Positions 1 to 6,804 of a DNA stretch of 20,494 bases are shown here, one piece after another. Numbering within the stretch: position 1 is the first letter of the stretch; each line of letters starts with the position of its first letter. The notes beneath the pieces are model-generated. The model was not told the origin of the DNA. It was given only the letters and a program-made list of their open reading frames with translations, and did no database searches. The DNA comes from a virus, in the IMG/VR virus record IMGVR_UViG_3300017957_000098, positions 1-20,494 of that record; one strand, written 5' to 3'. The position numbers and the translations under genes were made by a program.

Positions 1-41
1 ATCATAGTTGCTAATGTAAAAACGATGTGCTTCTGCTCCAT
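1..41 (-). CDS. Partial CDS, start of a further minus-strand gene cut by the window edge
   Basis: An ATG on the minus strand at 41 opens a frame reading MEQKHIVFTLATM to the window edge. It lies one base past the stop codon of the gene at 43-297, which is the tight spacing used throughout this operon. Only 13 residues are visible, so no function can be given. It shows that the late operon continues past the left edge. Confidence 0.45.
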   Translation of the reverse strand, partial: MEQKHIVFTLATM

Positions 42-42
42 T

Positions 43-297
43 TTAACAGTTCCATCTCTTACGTGCTGCTTTACCGCGTTCGCCAGTCCATCCACGGCTA
101 CGCGCACAGAAAGATTTCTTACGAGCCTTGTCTTTTTTCGACTTTGGGTTTGGTGCAGGAGCTTTAAGATTTGATCCCGTTTGACGGTTGTACTTGGCTC
201 GACCTTTGGCAGTGAGTCCCGCTCCCTGCTTAACTGATCGTTTCTCGCCACGACCCACAGATAACTTAACACTTTTCTTTTTCTTTCTTTCTGCCAT
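43..297 (-). CDS. Small basic phage protein, DUF6321-like
   Basis: An 84-residue, very basic protein. The segment GAGLTAKGRAKYNRQTGSNL at about residues 25-44, followed by a Lys-rich linker and KKSFCARSRGW, matches my memory of the DUF6321 family found in marine phages. The family has no established function to my knowledge; the charge suggests nucleic-acid or capsid contact, which is inference. Its ATG overlaps the stop of the upstream structural gene as TAATG, so translation is probably coupled. Family recognition is from pattern only. Confidence 0.7.
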   Translation of the reverse strand: MAERKKKKSVKLSVGRGEKRSVKQGAGLTAKGRAKYNRQTGSNLKAPAPNPKSKKDKARKKSFCARSRGWTGERGKAARKRWNC

Positions 298-1037
298 TAC
301 ATCGGTCCTTGCTCTTTAATCAAAAAGCCATCTCCAAAGATCCCTACATCTGCCGTTTGACCAGACATCTTGGCTTGAAACTCAATAGTTGATTTTTCTG
401 AAACCTTAAAGGGAAGCGTTCGTGCGATATCCATTCGAGACACAAAGCTAGTTTGTGCCACATCAAAAACCCGCCCGTCAGAAAACGTGACTTGGTTTCT
501 AAAGGTCATGATCTTAGTGTCATTGTTTGCCGTCGCGGTAAATGCATCAATCCGTCCAAGATAGAACGAGTAACCCGCAGGTACTGTAAACACCGCAGCC
601 TGATTCCTACCGCGACCTGCAATGATTTTTGCATAAACTACTGAGTTAACCTCTGCCGTAATGTCTCCATCAGCGTTACCTTCTACCAAAAGTAAATCAT
701 TTATACGGAAAAAGTTTTGTTGTGTTTGCGCACCCGCAGTTCCATTTAAAGCAACTACTTCACGTATTTCGTTGTAGTCGCCGTCAACACCCACGATTAA
801 AACTTGCGGTCCTTCCGCGTCATCCTCGCTAGTGCTTATTATATCCAACTTTTGCTCTGCGCTAAGAAACGGCAATGCCGTGTTGTTTTCCCAAGGTGTA
901 CGAAATGTTGTACCGATTGCAGGGTTTGTTCCAAACAAATTGCGAATAGAATGGCCCGGAATCTGCCCCCGGGCCACCTGTAGTTCGAAAGGCTCAGATG
1001 TGCCGACCTGAGATATAGACCGTAGATCGTGAACCAT
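297..1037 (-). CDS. Virion structural protein, beta-rich
   Basis: A 246-residue protein with no signal peptide or membrane segment. Residues 20-36 (QVARGQIPGHSIRNLFG) and about 80-100 (VLIVGVDGDYNEIREVVALN) resemble conserved stretches of a structural protein common in uncultured marine phages. The composition, rich in Asn, Thr and Gly with alternating hydrophobic residues, suits a beta-sandwich virion protein such as a head decoration or neck component. Its place downstream of the capsid genes agrees. The exact position in the particle is not known. It is preceded by an AAGGAG-like site and ends in a TAATG overlap with the next gene. Confidence 0.7.
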   Translation of the reverse strand: MVHDLRSISQVGTSEPFELQVARGQIPGHSIRNLFGTNPAIGTTFRTPWENNTALPFLSAEQKLDIISTSEDDAEGPQVLIVGVDGDYNEIREVVALNGTAGAQTQQNFFRINDLLLVEGNADGDITAEVNSVVYAKIIAGRGRNQAAVFTVPAGYSFYLGRIDAFTATANNDTKIMTFRNQVTFSDGRVFDVAQTSFVSRMDIARTLPFKVSEKSTIEFQAKMSGQTADVGIFGDGFLIKEQGPM

Positions 1038-1046
1038 GACGACTCC

Positions 1047-1328
1047 TTACGATAAGATGACCGTCAATTCGTTACTCGCACCTGTAAACGCAGAAACGTA
1101 AACCCCTTCAGAGGCAATGATGCCGTCATCAGGAATGTTCATAACATGATGCCCAGTAGGAAATTTTTGCGTAAGAAGTGTTTCACCACTTGCGCTACCG
1201 TTCTTTAACGTGAACTCTCCTGCCGCTGCACCGTAAATTACGATCTGACGTAAACGAGAACGAGAAGGACCAACAATCCCTGCGGATGTGCCCTGCGCCC
1301 AGTTATACGCTTTTACGGGACCTGCCAT
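1047..1328 (-). CDS. Small virion-associated protein, unknown
   Basis: A 93-residue protein with alternating hydrophobic and polar residues (for example RLRQIVIYGAAAGEFTLKNG), as in a small beta-barrel. There is no membrane segment and no cysteine. Its position between structural genes and its composition suggest a minor virion or head-decoration protein. An AAGGA site lies about 9 bases upstream of the ATG. The upstream gene ends just 2 bases before this start. I do not recognise a named family. Confidence 0.65.
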   Translation of the reverse strand: MAGPVKAYNWAQGTSAGIVGPSRSRLRQIVIYGAAAGEFTLKNGSASGETLLTQKFPTGHHVMNIPDDGIIASEGVYVSAFTGASNELTVILS

Positions 1329-1330
1329 TG

Positions 1331-1522
1331 TTACTCATCCTTCTTTTTACGAGGACGCTTAACAACTTTCTTCACCGTCTCCCACGCTTCGTTTACGTCT
1401 GGAGTCGATGGGTCATCTGCCTTGAGCGTACCATCTGAGTTTCTAGCGCGTTTCTTCTCGGTTTTTACTCCGATTCCACGACGCGCTAGTTCTTCTTCAC
1501 TAGGAGGTTTAAACCTACTCAT
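1331..1522 (-). CDS. Hypothetical small charged protein
   Basis: A 63-residue, highly charged protein with Lys/Arg-rich tracts near residues 20-27 and at the C terminus (KKVVKRPRKKKDE). It is likely disordered with a central helix and has no recognisable domain. It sits between two small structural genes with short gaps, and an AGGGT-like site precedes its ATG. A capsid-associated or DNA-contacting role is only a guess from charge and context. Confidence 0.55.
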   Translation of the reverse strand: MSRFKPPSEEELARRGIGVKTEKKRARNSDGTLKADDPSTPDVNEAWETVKKVVKRPRKKKDE

Positions 1523-1534
1523 CGGTTACCCTCC

Positions 1535-1759
1535 TTATGCGCCTGCGATTGTTGCGCCTGTGTCTGAACGCTTCCAATCTGTGCCGTTAGAAAACGCTAG
1601 GATAGCAGAACCCGCCGCGCCGTCAGAAACGTACACAAGTGTTCCCGCCCCTGCGTCTGAAGCAGATGGTGCAGTTGCTACAGTATATGTTGGAACTTTG
1701 ATGTCGCCAACAAAACCGTTAGTCGAGGTCACTGGACCTGAAAATGTAGTTGAAGCCAT
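1535..1759 (-). CDS. Small fiber-like or decoration-like structural protein
   Basis: A 74-residue protein beginning ASTTFSGPVTSTNGFVGD and carrying GTLVYVSDGAAGSAILAFSN followed by GTDWKRSD. This pattern of a short collar-like N terminus and a beta-hairpin ending in a G-x-W motif is one I associate with small structural or fiber-like proteins of marine phages. AAAGGG lies 7 bases upstream of the ATG. It is the first minus-strand gene left of the inserted plus-strand cassette, so it needs read-through from the capsid genes or a local promoter; I found no clear one. Confidence 0.6.
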   Translation of the reverse strand: MASTTFSGPVTSTNGFVGDIKVPTYTVATAPSASDAGAGTLVYVSDGAAGSAILAFSNGTDWKRSDTGATIAGA

Positions 1760-1864
1760 TGTATTACCCTTTGCATAAGGATTCGCTTTACAGTCTATGC
1801 AACGTCAGGAGGGCCTGTACCTGTCTGCAAAGCTAGTGATGCCCTGCCCTAAGAATACCTAAGT

Positions 1865-1892
1865 TTGCCAAAAATGCAATCTATGTTATGGT
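1865..1892 (+). promoter_or_regulatory. Candidate promoter for the HNH cassette
   Basis: TTGCCA (1865-1870, 5 of 6 to the -35 consensus) and TATGGT (1887-1892) are separated by 16 bases. A TG one base before the -10 makes it an extended -10. The predicted start of transcription falls about 10 bases before the ribosome binding site AAGGAG (1908-1913), leaving a short leader. Confidence 0.4.
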
Positions 1893-1921
1893 TCCTGCAG
1901 CCAACACAAGGAGATTCTCCG

Positions 1922-2284
1922 ATGCCGCATAAGGATCCGGAGAAGCGTAAGCAGTATAGTAAAGAATACGGAGCCGAATGGTATCAACGGAACCGTGAGA
2001 AAACTCTTGCGCGGACACGTAAAAGAAAACAAGAAAAACGAAAAGAGTGGAAAGCATTCAAGGCAGGGTTATCCTGCCTTTTTTGTGGAATTCAACATGA
2101 AGCCGTGATCGAATTTCATCACCCTGATGGTTCTGACAGTTACGACACAAAAGTACACAATTTTGTACAAGCAGGACAGTGGAAACGAGCATATAAAGAA
2201 GTGGAAAAATGTATCCCCTTGTGCTCTAACTGTCATCGCATTCTACACCATAACGAAAGGCTAGGGGAAAATGATGCTCAATGA
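1922..2284 (+). CDS. HNH-type endonuclease, free-standing
   Basis: A 120-residue protein that probably cuts DNA through a zinc-stabilised HNH (treble-clef) fold. The first 45 residues are strongly basic and helical. C52-x2-C55, then EFHHPD (H66, H67), then C101-x2-C104-H105 and H109/H110 form the two zinc knuckles and the catalytic His region. AAGGAG at 1908-1913 lies 8 bases before the ATG at 1922, favouring this start over the TTG at 1865. It is transcribed against the surrounding late operon, lies beside the major capsid gene and has its own promoter. That suggests a homing endonuclease or moron; target and activity are unknown. Confidence 0.8.
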   Translation: MPHKDPEKRKQYSKEYGAEWYQRNREKTLARTRKRKQEKRKEWKAFKAGLSCLFCGIQHEAVIEFHHPDGSDSYDTKVHNFVQAGQWKRAYKEVEKCIPLCSNCHRILHHNERLGENDAQ

Positions 2285-2495
2285 AGAACAAATAAAAAAC
2301 TGGGAACATTTCAAAATCGCAGACAAAATCTGTGAACGTGCACGTCGGGGCCTACCACAGGATCGTTGGATGCGTGGTGATCAAGAGATGTTCGCTATGG
2401 TGAAAGCTTATATGGACCTAGTGAGTGCTATGAAAAGTATGCACGACGATATGATAAACAAAGGTCTCGAATCGATGGGAATAGGGGAAGACTAG
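2271..2495 (+). CDS. Small hypothetical protein in the HNH cassette
   Basis: A 74-residue, mainly helical protein (NEEQIKNWEHFKIADKICER, later a Met-rich stretch MVKAYMDLVSAMKSMHDDM). It overlaps the HNH gene by 14 bases and has an AGGGGA site just upstream, so the two are co-transcribed and probably coupled. It has no recognisable domain. It may assist or restrain the endonuclease, or be an unrelated passenger; nothing in the sequence decides this. Confidence 0.6.
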   Translation: MMLNEEQIKNWEHFKIADKICERARRGLPQDRWMRGDQEMFAMVKAYMDLVSAMKSMHDDMINKGLESMGIGED

Positions 2496-2515
2496 CTCCC
2501 CCTACCCTATTTTTA
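2481..2515 (+). terminator. Probable terminator at the end of the HNH cassette
   Basis: ATAGGG (2481-2486) can pair with CCCTAT (2505-2510), and the alternative AGGGGA with TCCCCCT lies inside it. Five T residues follow on the plus strand (2510-2514). It lies just after the small gene's stop and at the end of the convergent capsid gene. On the minus strand there is no T-run, so it should stop mainly plus-strand transcription. Confidence 0.45.
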
Positions 2516-3424
2516 TGCGCCCGGTGAACCGAACACTGCGCGTGGGTCGCTGTAGCCAAAGCTATAACGCTCACGAGCTTTATAACGCATGTCACCAGTG
2601 TCGAAGTCGGCTTCCATGCCTGTTGACATTGGTGTGCGCTCGAAGTGGATGAATCCACGAGGTGCGTCAGTTAGGATAAAGAACGCATCTGGGTCCGTTA
2701 GGAAGTCGTTAACGGCATAACCGTTAGGCAACATACCCATTGAACGAATTGCGTTTGTGTCGTTATCCGCTGTACCTACACGCAAGTTAGAAACCATCAA
2801 ACGCTCTGCAACGAATTGCAATTGACGTGGGATGATCAACTTTGTGCCGCGTAGAGCAACTTTTAGACCACGCTCATCAACAAAACCTGCGATATTGATC
2901 AAAGCATCTTCTAGAGATGTCTCGTTCAAATCGGCAGCTACTGTTGGTTCGTTGGCAAATGTGCCACCTGATGTCAGTGGGTGATCAGTTGCACAAAGTG
3001 CTTTACCGTCGCCACCCGCTGAAGCACCGCCTGTAAAGGCGTTGTTAAGAACCGCAGCGGCCTTAACTTGCTTGGTGTGTGCCATAGAACGAGCCAACGC
3101 ACGAGTATAACGCGAACCAAGACGATCATAAAGATTGTCTTCGACTGCTTCCTCTGTAATAGAGAACGCAAGTGCGATAGTCTCGTGGTTGTAACGAGCA
3201 GTGTATGCTTCGTTAGCGTCGTCATAGTTAATTGCAGAACCTTCCGATTTGGTAGGTGCCGCACCGAACCCTGATAACATAACCTCTTCCTCAAATGCAC
3301 GATCTGAAGATTCAGTTGTGTAGATCTCGGCATGTTGGTTTTCGTACCGGGAGTACTCCATACCAAACAAGGCGTTAAGACCGGGTTCCAACTCTTTCGC
3401 TAGTTGTGCGCGAGAGATAGCCAT
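2513..3424 (-). CDS. Major capsid protein (Mu gpT-like family)
   Basis: A 303-residue protein of typical capsid length with no membrane segment. Residues about 85-125 (ITEEAVEDNLYDRLGSRY, then an Ala/Lys-rich helix), a central CATDHPLTSGGTFAN, and a C terminus ending YSFGYSDPRAVFGSPGA follow the pattern of the Mu gpT-like HK97-fold major head proteins. It is the shell subunit of the procapsid. It follows the scaffold, a conserved small protein and a decoration-like protein in transcription order. An AAGGAG-like site precedes the ATG. Family assignment is by pattern; position and size support it. Confidence 0.85.
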   Translation of the reverse strand: MAISRAQLAKELEPGLNALFGMEYSRYENQHAEIYTTESSDRAFEEEVMLSGFGAAPTKSEGSAINYDDANEAYTARYNHETIALAFSITEEAVEDNLYDRLGSRYTRALARSMAHTKQVKAAAVLNNAFTGGASAGGDGKALCATDHPLTSGGTFANEPTVAADLNETSLEDALINIAGFVDERGLKVALRGTKLIIPRQLQFVAERLMVSNLRVGTADNDTNAIRSMGMLPNGYAVNDFLTDPDAFFILTDAPRGFIHFERTPMSTGMEADFDTGDMRYKARERYSFGYSDPRAVFGSPGA

Positions 3425-3436
3425 TAGTCAGTCTCC

Positions 3437-4075
3437 TTATGCCAAGCCTAGGTTGGACACTGTACCCGCTGCAACTGCACCGTTAGATGCGTTGAAGTGG
3501 TTGTTCAACCGTACGATTAGTGGAATGCCTGCCGCAGTGTAGTCCGCATTTTCAGCATCGTCTTGGATACCGATAATACGCATCTGCAATGTTGCGGTGG
3601 CTGCGATTGTGCTGACAGCTAGTTTGCCTGATGAGATACCTGTAGCTGTTACGCCTGCATCTGCGTCTGCAAAGTTAGCATTTGCGAACACATGACCACG
3701 AGCAGTTGCTTCATTTGTCAACGAAGCGTCTGACGCAATCACGAATGTTTGCATTGGGTTGTCATACACGTATGCAATGACGGGATGGTTAGAATCCGCG
3801 CCAGAGCCGGGCCAATGATTTGACCATACCATTTCACCAGTAGTGGACGAAACGTACTTACAGCCCCAGAAAACACCTAATACACCTACTGTGCCACCTG
3901 CCGCTGCGCCAACAATGTCAATAAAGCCAGTTGCAAGCGGAATAACAGGAGAACCTTGGTAGATCGCGTTAGTGTTTCCAGAAGCAATACGATACTCGGT
4001 CGCACCAGTGGTGTTCGCGCCCTGTCCTTGGACGCCAATCGGACGTAGTCCGAATGCACCGTTAGTGTTTGCCAT
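3437..4075 (-). CDS. Virion structural protein, probable head decoration
   Basis: A 212-residue protein starting MANTNGAFGLRPIGVQGQG, with IASGNTNAIYQGSPVIPLATG shortly after. This opening, an FGLRP motif followed by a YQG-D/S-PV motif, is one I know from structural proteins encoded beside the capsid gene in many marine phages. It is rich in Ala, Gly, Thr and Asn, with predicted beta structure and no cysteine cluster. Immediately upstream of the major capsid gene (12-base gap), it probably stabilises or decorates the shell. The exact role is inferred from position. Confidence 0.7.
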   Translation of the reverse strand: MANTNGAFGLRPIGVQGQGANTTGATEYRIASGNTNAIYQGSPVIPLATGFIDIVGAAAGGTVGVLGVFWGCKYVSSTTGEMVWSNHWPGSGADSNHPVIAYVYDNPMQTFVIASDASLTNEATARGHVFANANFADADAGVTATGISSGKLAVSTIAATATLQMRIIGIQDDAENADYTAAGIPLIVRLNNHFNASNGAVAAGTVSNLGLA

Positions 4076-4092
4076 CGTAGCAATCCTTTAAA

Positions 4093-4551
4093 TTAATCAG
4101 CGTCTCGTCTTGAGCCGCCGAAAGTTACACGACTACGCCTATCGTTAGAGATAGGCATTGAAGGATGTTGTTCCTTCATCAAGTCCTGATCCACAGCTAA
4201 CATCTGTTCGCGGGTACGGCCCCCGTAATACTCGTTTCTTTCAGCGGCTGTTTCTTCAGGTATACGGCACAACATCAGACCACCTTGACCGATAACCCCT
4301 TGATACTTGCCATCATCGATGACTGGAGTTTCGTAATCTGGATACTCATCAGCACGGACGGGTTCCCATCCTTCACGTAGCTTAGAATGGACATTCATTT
4401 TGTCCTCTTCACCACGCATTGCTACTCGAATCCAACGATGCACGTACCCATCAGGTGCGGGTGGTGCAGCAAGGTGACTGGGCGGTGCCCATGGTTTTCT
4501 GCGCGTTTCAGTTTCGCGGGTTGCGCTTGCGCGCGGTTTTCTATCTGCCAT
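4093..4551 (-). CDS. Conserved phage protein, unknown, in capsid module
   Basis: A 152-residue hydrophilic protein. A basic N terminus leads to WAPPSHLAAPPAPDGYVHRW, then IRVAMRGEEDKMNVHSKLREGWEPV at about 41-66. This W-PP ... DGY-x-RWIR ... REGWEPV arrangement recurs in phage head-gene clusters, always next to the scaffold or capsid. The C-terminal part (GGRTREQMLAVDQDLMKEQ) is helical. There is no enzyme signature. It ends 4 bases after the scaffold stop, so is tightly coupled in the operon. A minor capsid or assembly role is inferred. Confidence 0.65.
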   Translation of the reverse strand: MADRKPRASATRETETRRKPWAPPSHLAAPPAPDGYVHRWIRVAMRGEEDKMNVHSKLREGWEPVRADEYPDYETPVIDDGKYQGVIGQGGLMLCRIPEETAAERNEYYGGRTREQMLAVDQDLMKEQHPSMPISNDRRSRVTFGGSRRDAD

Positions 4552-4554
4552 CTT

Positions 4555-5430
4555 TTAATCCTTCACGTACTTAGCGTATTCTTCAAGAGGTACGCCTAGT
4601 TTTTTCGCAATAGCTACTTGTGAATGCGTCAACTTGACAGACCTGCGCCCCTGTTTGTTACTGCGGGATGCGGAGGAACTAGCAGAAGCGACCTGACTCC
4701 CTCCACCCGATTTTTTAGCCGTTTGGAACTTGTGTGGAAACTCCTTCCGAATACGGCTATCAACCTCAGTATAATACTCGTCGGTGTTTGGGTCAAATCC
4801 TTCTTCATCGACAAGCTGTTGGTGGATCGCAAATGCCGCAGTCGTCATGACTCGGTCACTTCCAAACCACTCGTTCTTTTCTGCCCAAGTCTGAGCCTTT
4901 GGGTCAGGCGTAGGCATCTGTTGTTGCTGTGGTTGCGGTTGTGGTGCAACTTGAGGTTCCGCTTGTTGCGGCCTCTGAGCCTCACGTTCCGCACGAGCCT
5001 TTGCACTATTATAACGCTGAGTCTCAACAGCAATATTAGACAAAGCCTGTTGGGCCTCGATCATTCTATCTGCATCGCCAGACTCATACGCCTCTTTATA
5101 GGCTCGTTTAGCTGCTTCCGTTTGAGACTGCAAACGTGTCCCATACTCAGAGAGGTAACCTGTGTCTAGAGCCTGCATACGAGACTTCAGCTTATTGTTC
5201 TCTTCTATAAGCTGTTGAGACAAACGAACTGCTTCCGCTTTATCCCGCTCTTCTTGGCGATACTTCTCTGTAAGCTTTTTAATCCGATTCTGAACCCCTT
5301 TACTATAGGAGTCCAACTCATCAGAGGCTTGCTCAGAAGCTTCTACCGCTTCCTCAACTGGAGCCTCTTCAGTTTCTTCAACGACGATACTCTCTTCGTT
5401 TTCAACTGCGTCTTCTCTTTCTTCTGACAT
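4555..5430 (-). CDS. Scaffolding protein (probable)
   Basis: A 291-residue protein from the ATG at 5430. It would line the inside of the procapsid during assembly and then leave. The N terminus is strongly acidic (Glu-rich), followed by a long coiled coil (about residues 45-150), a Gln/Pro-rich linker (about 160-185) and a basic, Ser-rich C-terminal tail ending in a helix that could bind the coat protein. This acidic/coiled-coil/basic-tail plan and the place just before the capsid genes fit scaffolds. AAGGAA (5437-5442) lies 6 bases before this ATG and overlaps the co-chaperonin stop, so I prefer it to the in-frame ATG at 5460. Confidence 0.7.
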   Translation of the reverse strand: MSEEREDAVENEESIVVEETEEAPVEEAVEASEQASDELDSYSKGVQNRIKKLTEKYRQEERDKAEAVRLSQQLIEENNKLKSRMQALDTGYLSEYGTRLQSQTEAAKRAYKEAYESGDADRMIEAQQALSNIAVETQRYNSAKARAEREAQRPQQAEPQVAPQPQPQQQQMPTPDPKAQTWAEKNEWFGSDRVMTTAAFAIHQQLVDEEGFDPNTDEYYTEVDSRIRKEFPHKFQTAKKSGGGSQVASASSSASRSNKQGRRSVKLTHSQVAIAKKLGVPLEEYAKYVKD

Positions 5431-5440
5431 ACCCTGTTCC

Positions 5441-5929
5441 TTAAACGTGTTTAATGTCATCAGGCTCTAACAAGGTTGCAATAACCTCGTCGTCATTAAT
5501 GATGCGGACCTCCCCGCCATCAATCTTAAAACGCGACCCTGAATATCGACCAATACATACCCATTGGCCCTCTTCGCACCACGGCTCTGGATTAGGACCA
5601 AATTTGTCCGGATCCTTATAAGCCAACGGTCCAAGCTTCATAACGTATGCAACAACTGTCGCTACGCTCTCACGTTCCCGAACCTCGTCGGGAATGTACA
5701 GTCCACTCGCTGTCTTAGCTTTGCCTTGATACGGCATAACTAAAACCCGCCAACCTGTAGGCTGCGGGAGACGTTCGAGTAAAGGTTTGTCTAGAAGAGA
5801 TGGGTCTAAGACCCGTTCTTTAGCGTCAACATATGCGCCTTCTAAAGAAGAAGAGTCTGTCTGAGACTCCTGTCGTTCTTTATTCATTTTCTGCGCAACG
5901 TGGTCAGGAAGATATAACGTCTTCGACAT
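5441..5929 (-). CDS. GroES-like co-chaperonin (Cpn10 family)
   Basis: A 162-residue protein. About residues 57-160 form a Cpn10 domain: PTGWRVLVMP is the first barrel strand, KAKTASGLYIPDE (70-82) is the mobile loop that docks on GroEL, and EEGQWVCIGRYSGSRFKIDG with the closing INDDEVIATL matches the rest of the barrel. It probably caps the host GroEL to fold a phage protein, most likely capsid, as gp31 does in T4. The first 50 residues are an extra charged extension absent from the 97-residue bacterial GroES. It precedes the scaffold gene, whose ribosome site overlaps its stop. Confidence 0.85.
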   Translation of the reverse strand: MSKTLYLPDHVAQKMNKERQESQTDSSSLEGAYVDAKERVLDPSLLDKPLLERLPQPTGWRVLVMPYQGKAKTASGLYIPDEVRERESVATVVAYVMKLGPLAYKDPDKFGPNPEPWCEEGQWVCIGRYSGSRFKIDGGEVRIINDDEVIATLLEPDDIKHV

Positions 5930-6116
5930 CGTCTACGGTTCCATTCAGCAGGGCCTTAATTTCGTCTTTTGCAAACGAGAGACCCCGTATCTCGCCTACT
6001 GACATTTTATACTGCTCCCAGTCCTTTACAGCACCGTGAGAAAGAGCTTCAGAGATATCCTCCTGACGCTCTTCTATCTTTTTATACAAGTGTCGAGCTA
6101 AGTCAACAAGATCCAT
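5904..6116 (-). CDS. Small hypothetical phage protein
   Basis: A 70-residue, helical, acidic protein (VDLARHLYKKIEERQEDISE at the N terminus; EIKALLNGTVDDVEDVIS at the C terminus). It overlaps the co-chaperonin start by 26 bases in another frame, and its own ATG overlaps the upstream stop as TAATG. It resembles small helical proteins found in phage head-gene clusters, but I know of no assigned function. A helper of capsid assembly is possible from position only. Confidence 0.6.
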   Translation of the reverse strand: MDLVDLARHLYKKIEERQEDISEALSHGAVKDWEQYKMSVGEIRGLSFAKDEIKALLNGTVDDVEDVISS

Positions 6117-6451
6117 TACAGGTTGTCCTTATACTCTTCTTGCCACATATCACAGGTGTTCTCACCCTTACACACAAATTTTAGAGCCGCACAGTATCCC
6201 ATAGACTCATCGCCAATGCACTTTTGCATGTCTTCTGAGGTGTCGTAGAAAGCACAGGACGCACAACACTCATCATTGCGGAATGCTACCGACTCGTTGC
6301 ATGGTCTGTAGTTGTGCTCTTCAATCGCAACTTCCCGAAGTTCGTCATTGATAGACTCGTCATCACAGCACAGAGGGCAAATATTCTCTTCATCCTCTAC
6401 GCCGTGTCCTCCCTCTATGTCAGGGAGGATAGATATCATAATATTAACCAT
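6116..6451 (-). CDS. Cysteine-rich small phage protein, probable metal binder
   Basis: A 111-residue acidic protein with 11 cysteines: 25, 28, 29, 51, 62, 63, 66, 78, 87, 94 and 100. CPLCC and ECCASCAFYD look like zinc or iron-sulfur ligating knuckles, and the end, CKGENTCDMW, closes the second cluster. I have seen similar Cys-rich proteins in marine phages, with no proven role. The ATG at 6451 overlaps the upstream stop as TAATG and has GGGAAG 8 bases before it; a GTG at 6460 is the in-frame alternative. The Cys spacing does not match a classic high-potential iron-sulfur protein, so the metal is undecided. Confidence 0.6.
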   Translation of the reverse strand: MVNIMISILPDIEGGHGVEDEENICPLCCDDESINDELREVAIEEHNYRPCNESVAFRNDECCASCAFYDTSEDMQKCIGDESMGYCAALKFVCKGENTCDMWQEEYKDNL

Positions 6452-6795
6452 TAGTAGCACTTCCCACGTTTAGGGTTCACACGAACGTCACCGCCACGGT
6501 AGAAACCTTCAACGCCTCGACCTTTTAAAATGTCTGCACGACTAACCTCTCCATCACCATTTAGGTCAGGAAACACTTTACCACCATCTTTAAATCGTGC
6601 TATCTCGCTGCGAGGTTTTCGTTTCATTGTATTATTACGACCTTTCAAAGTATTGTACTTTGATGTCGGATTTTTCTTAGGGTCAGACATGGCTTCAGAA
6701 AGCGCGTCCTCTATAGCCTTTTCTGTATCTTTTGAGATCCCAGAAAAAACCTTTCCCCCCTCTTTGTATCCTTTTTTAGAACCGCAACCTGCCAT
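6451..6795 (-). CDS. Small protein with an EF-hand-like (dockerin-like) calcium loop
   Basis: A 114-residue basic protein with GGKVF motifs near residues 13 and 71. Residues 76-94, PDLNGDGEVSRADILKGRG, carry D77, N79, D81 and D88 in the spacing of a calcium-binding EF-hand/dockerin loop. Only one loop is present, where dockerins have two. It ends in RGGDVRVNPKRGKCY. This motif recurs in short proteins of marine phages; calcium binding in a virion or lysis setting is plausible but unproven. GAGGGC-type sequence precedes the ATG. Confidence 0.6.
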   Translation of the reverse strand: MAGCGSKKGYKEGGKVFSGISKDTEKAIEDALSEAMSDPKKNPTSKYNTLKGRNNTMKRKPRSEIARFKDGGKVFPDLNGDGEVSRADILKGRGVEGFYRGGDVRVNPKRGKCY

Positions 6796-6804
6796 GAGGG
6801 CCTC

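Noticed and set aside
1760-1864. A promoter for the minus-strand genes left of the HNH cassette
   Set aside because: Only weak boxes were found (TTGCAT and TATTCT, 16 bases apart), well below the match of the promoters reported, so it is not listed as a feature.
2496-2512. A terminator for the capsid gene on the minus strand
   Set aside because: The hairpin is present but no T-run follows on that strand, so it is not an intrinsic terminator in that direction.
4624-5169. A 181-residue plus-strand frame opposite the scaffold gene
   Set aside because: It has no ribosome site, an Arg/Leu/Ser-rich product typical of antisense reading, and lies entirely across a well-supported gene.
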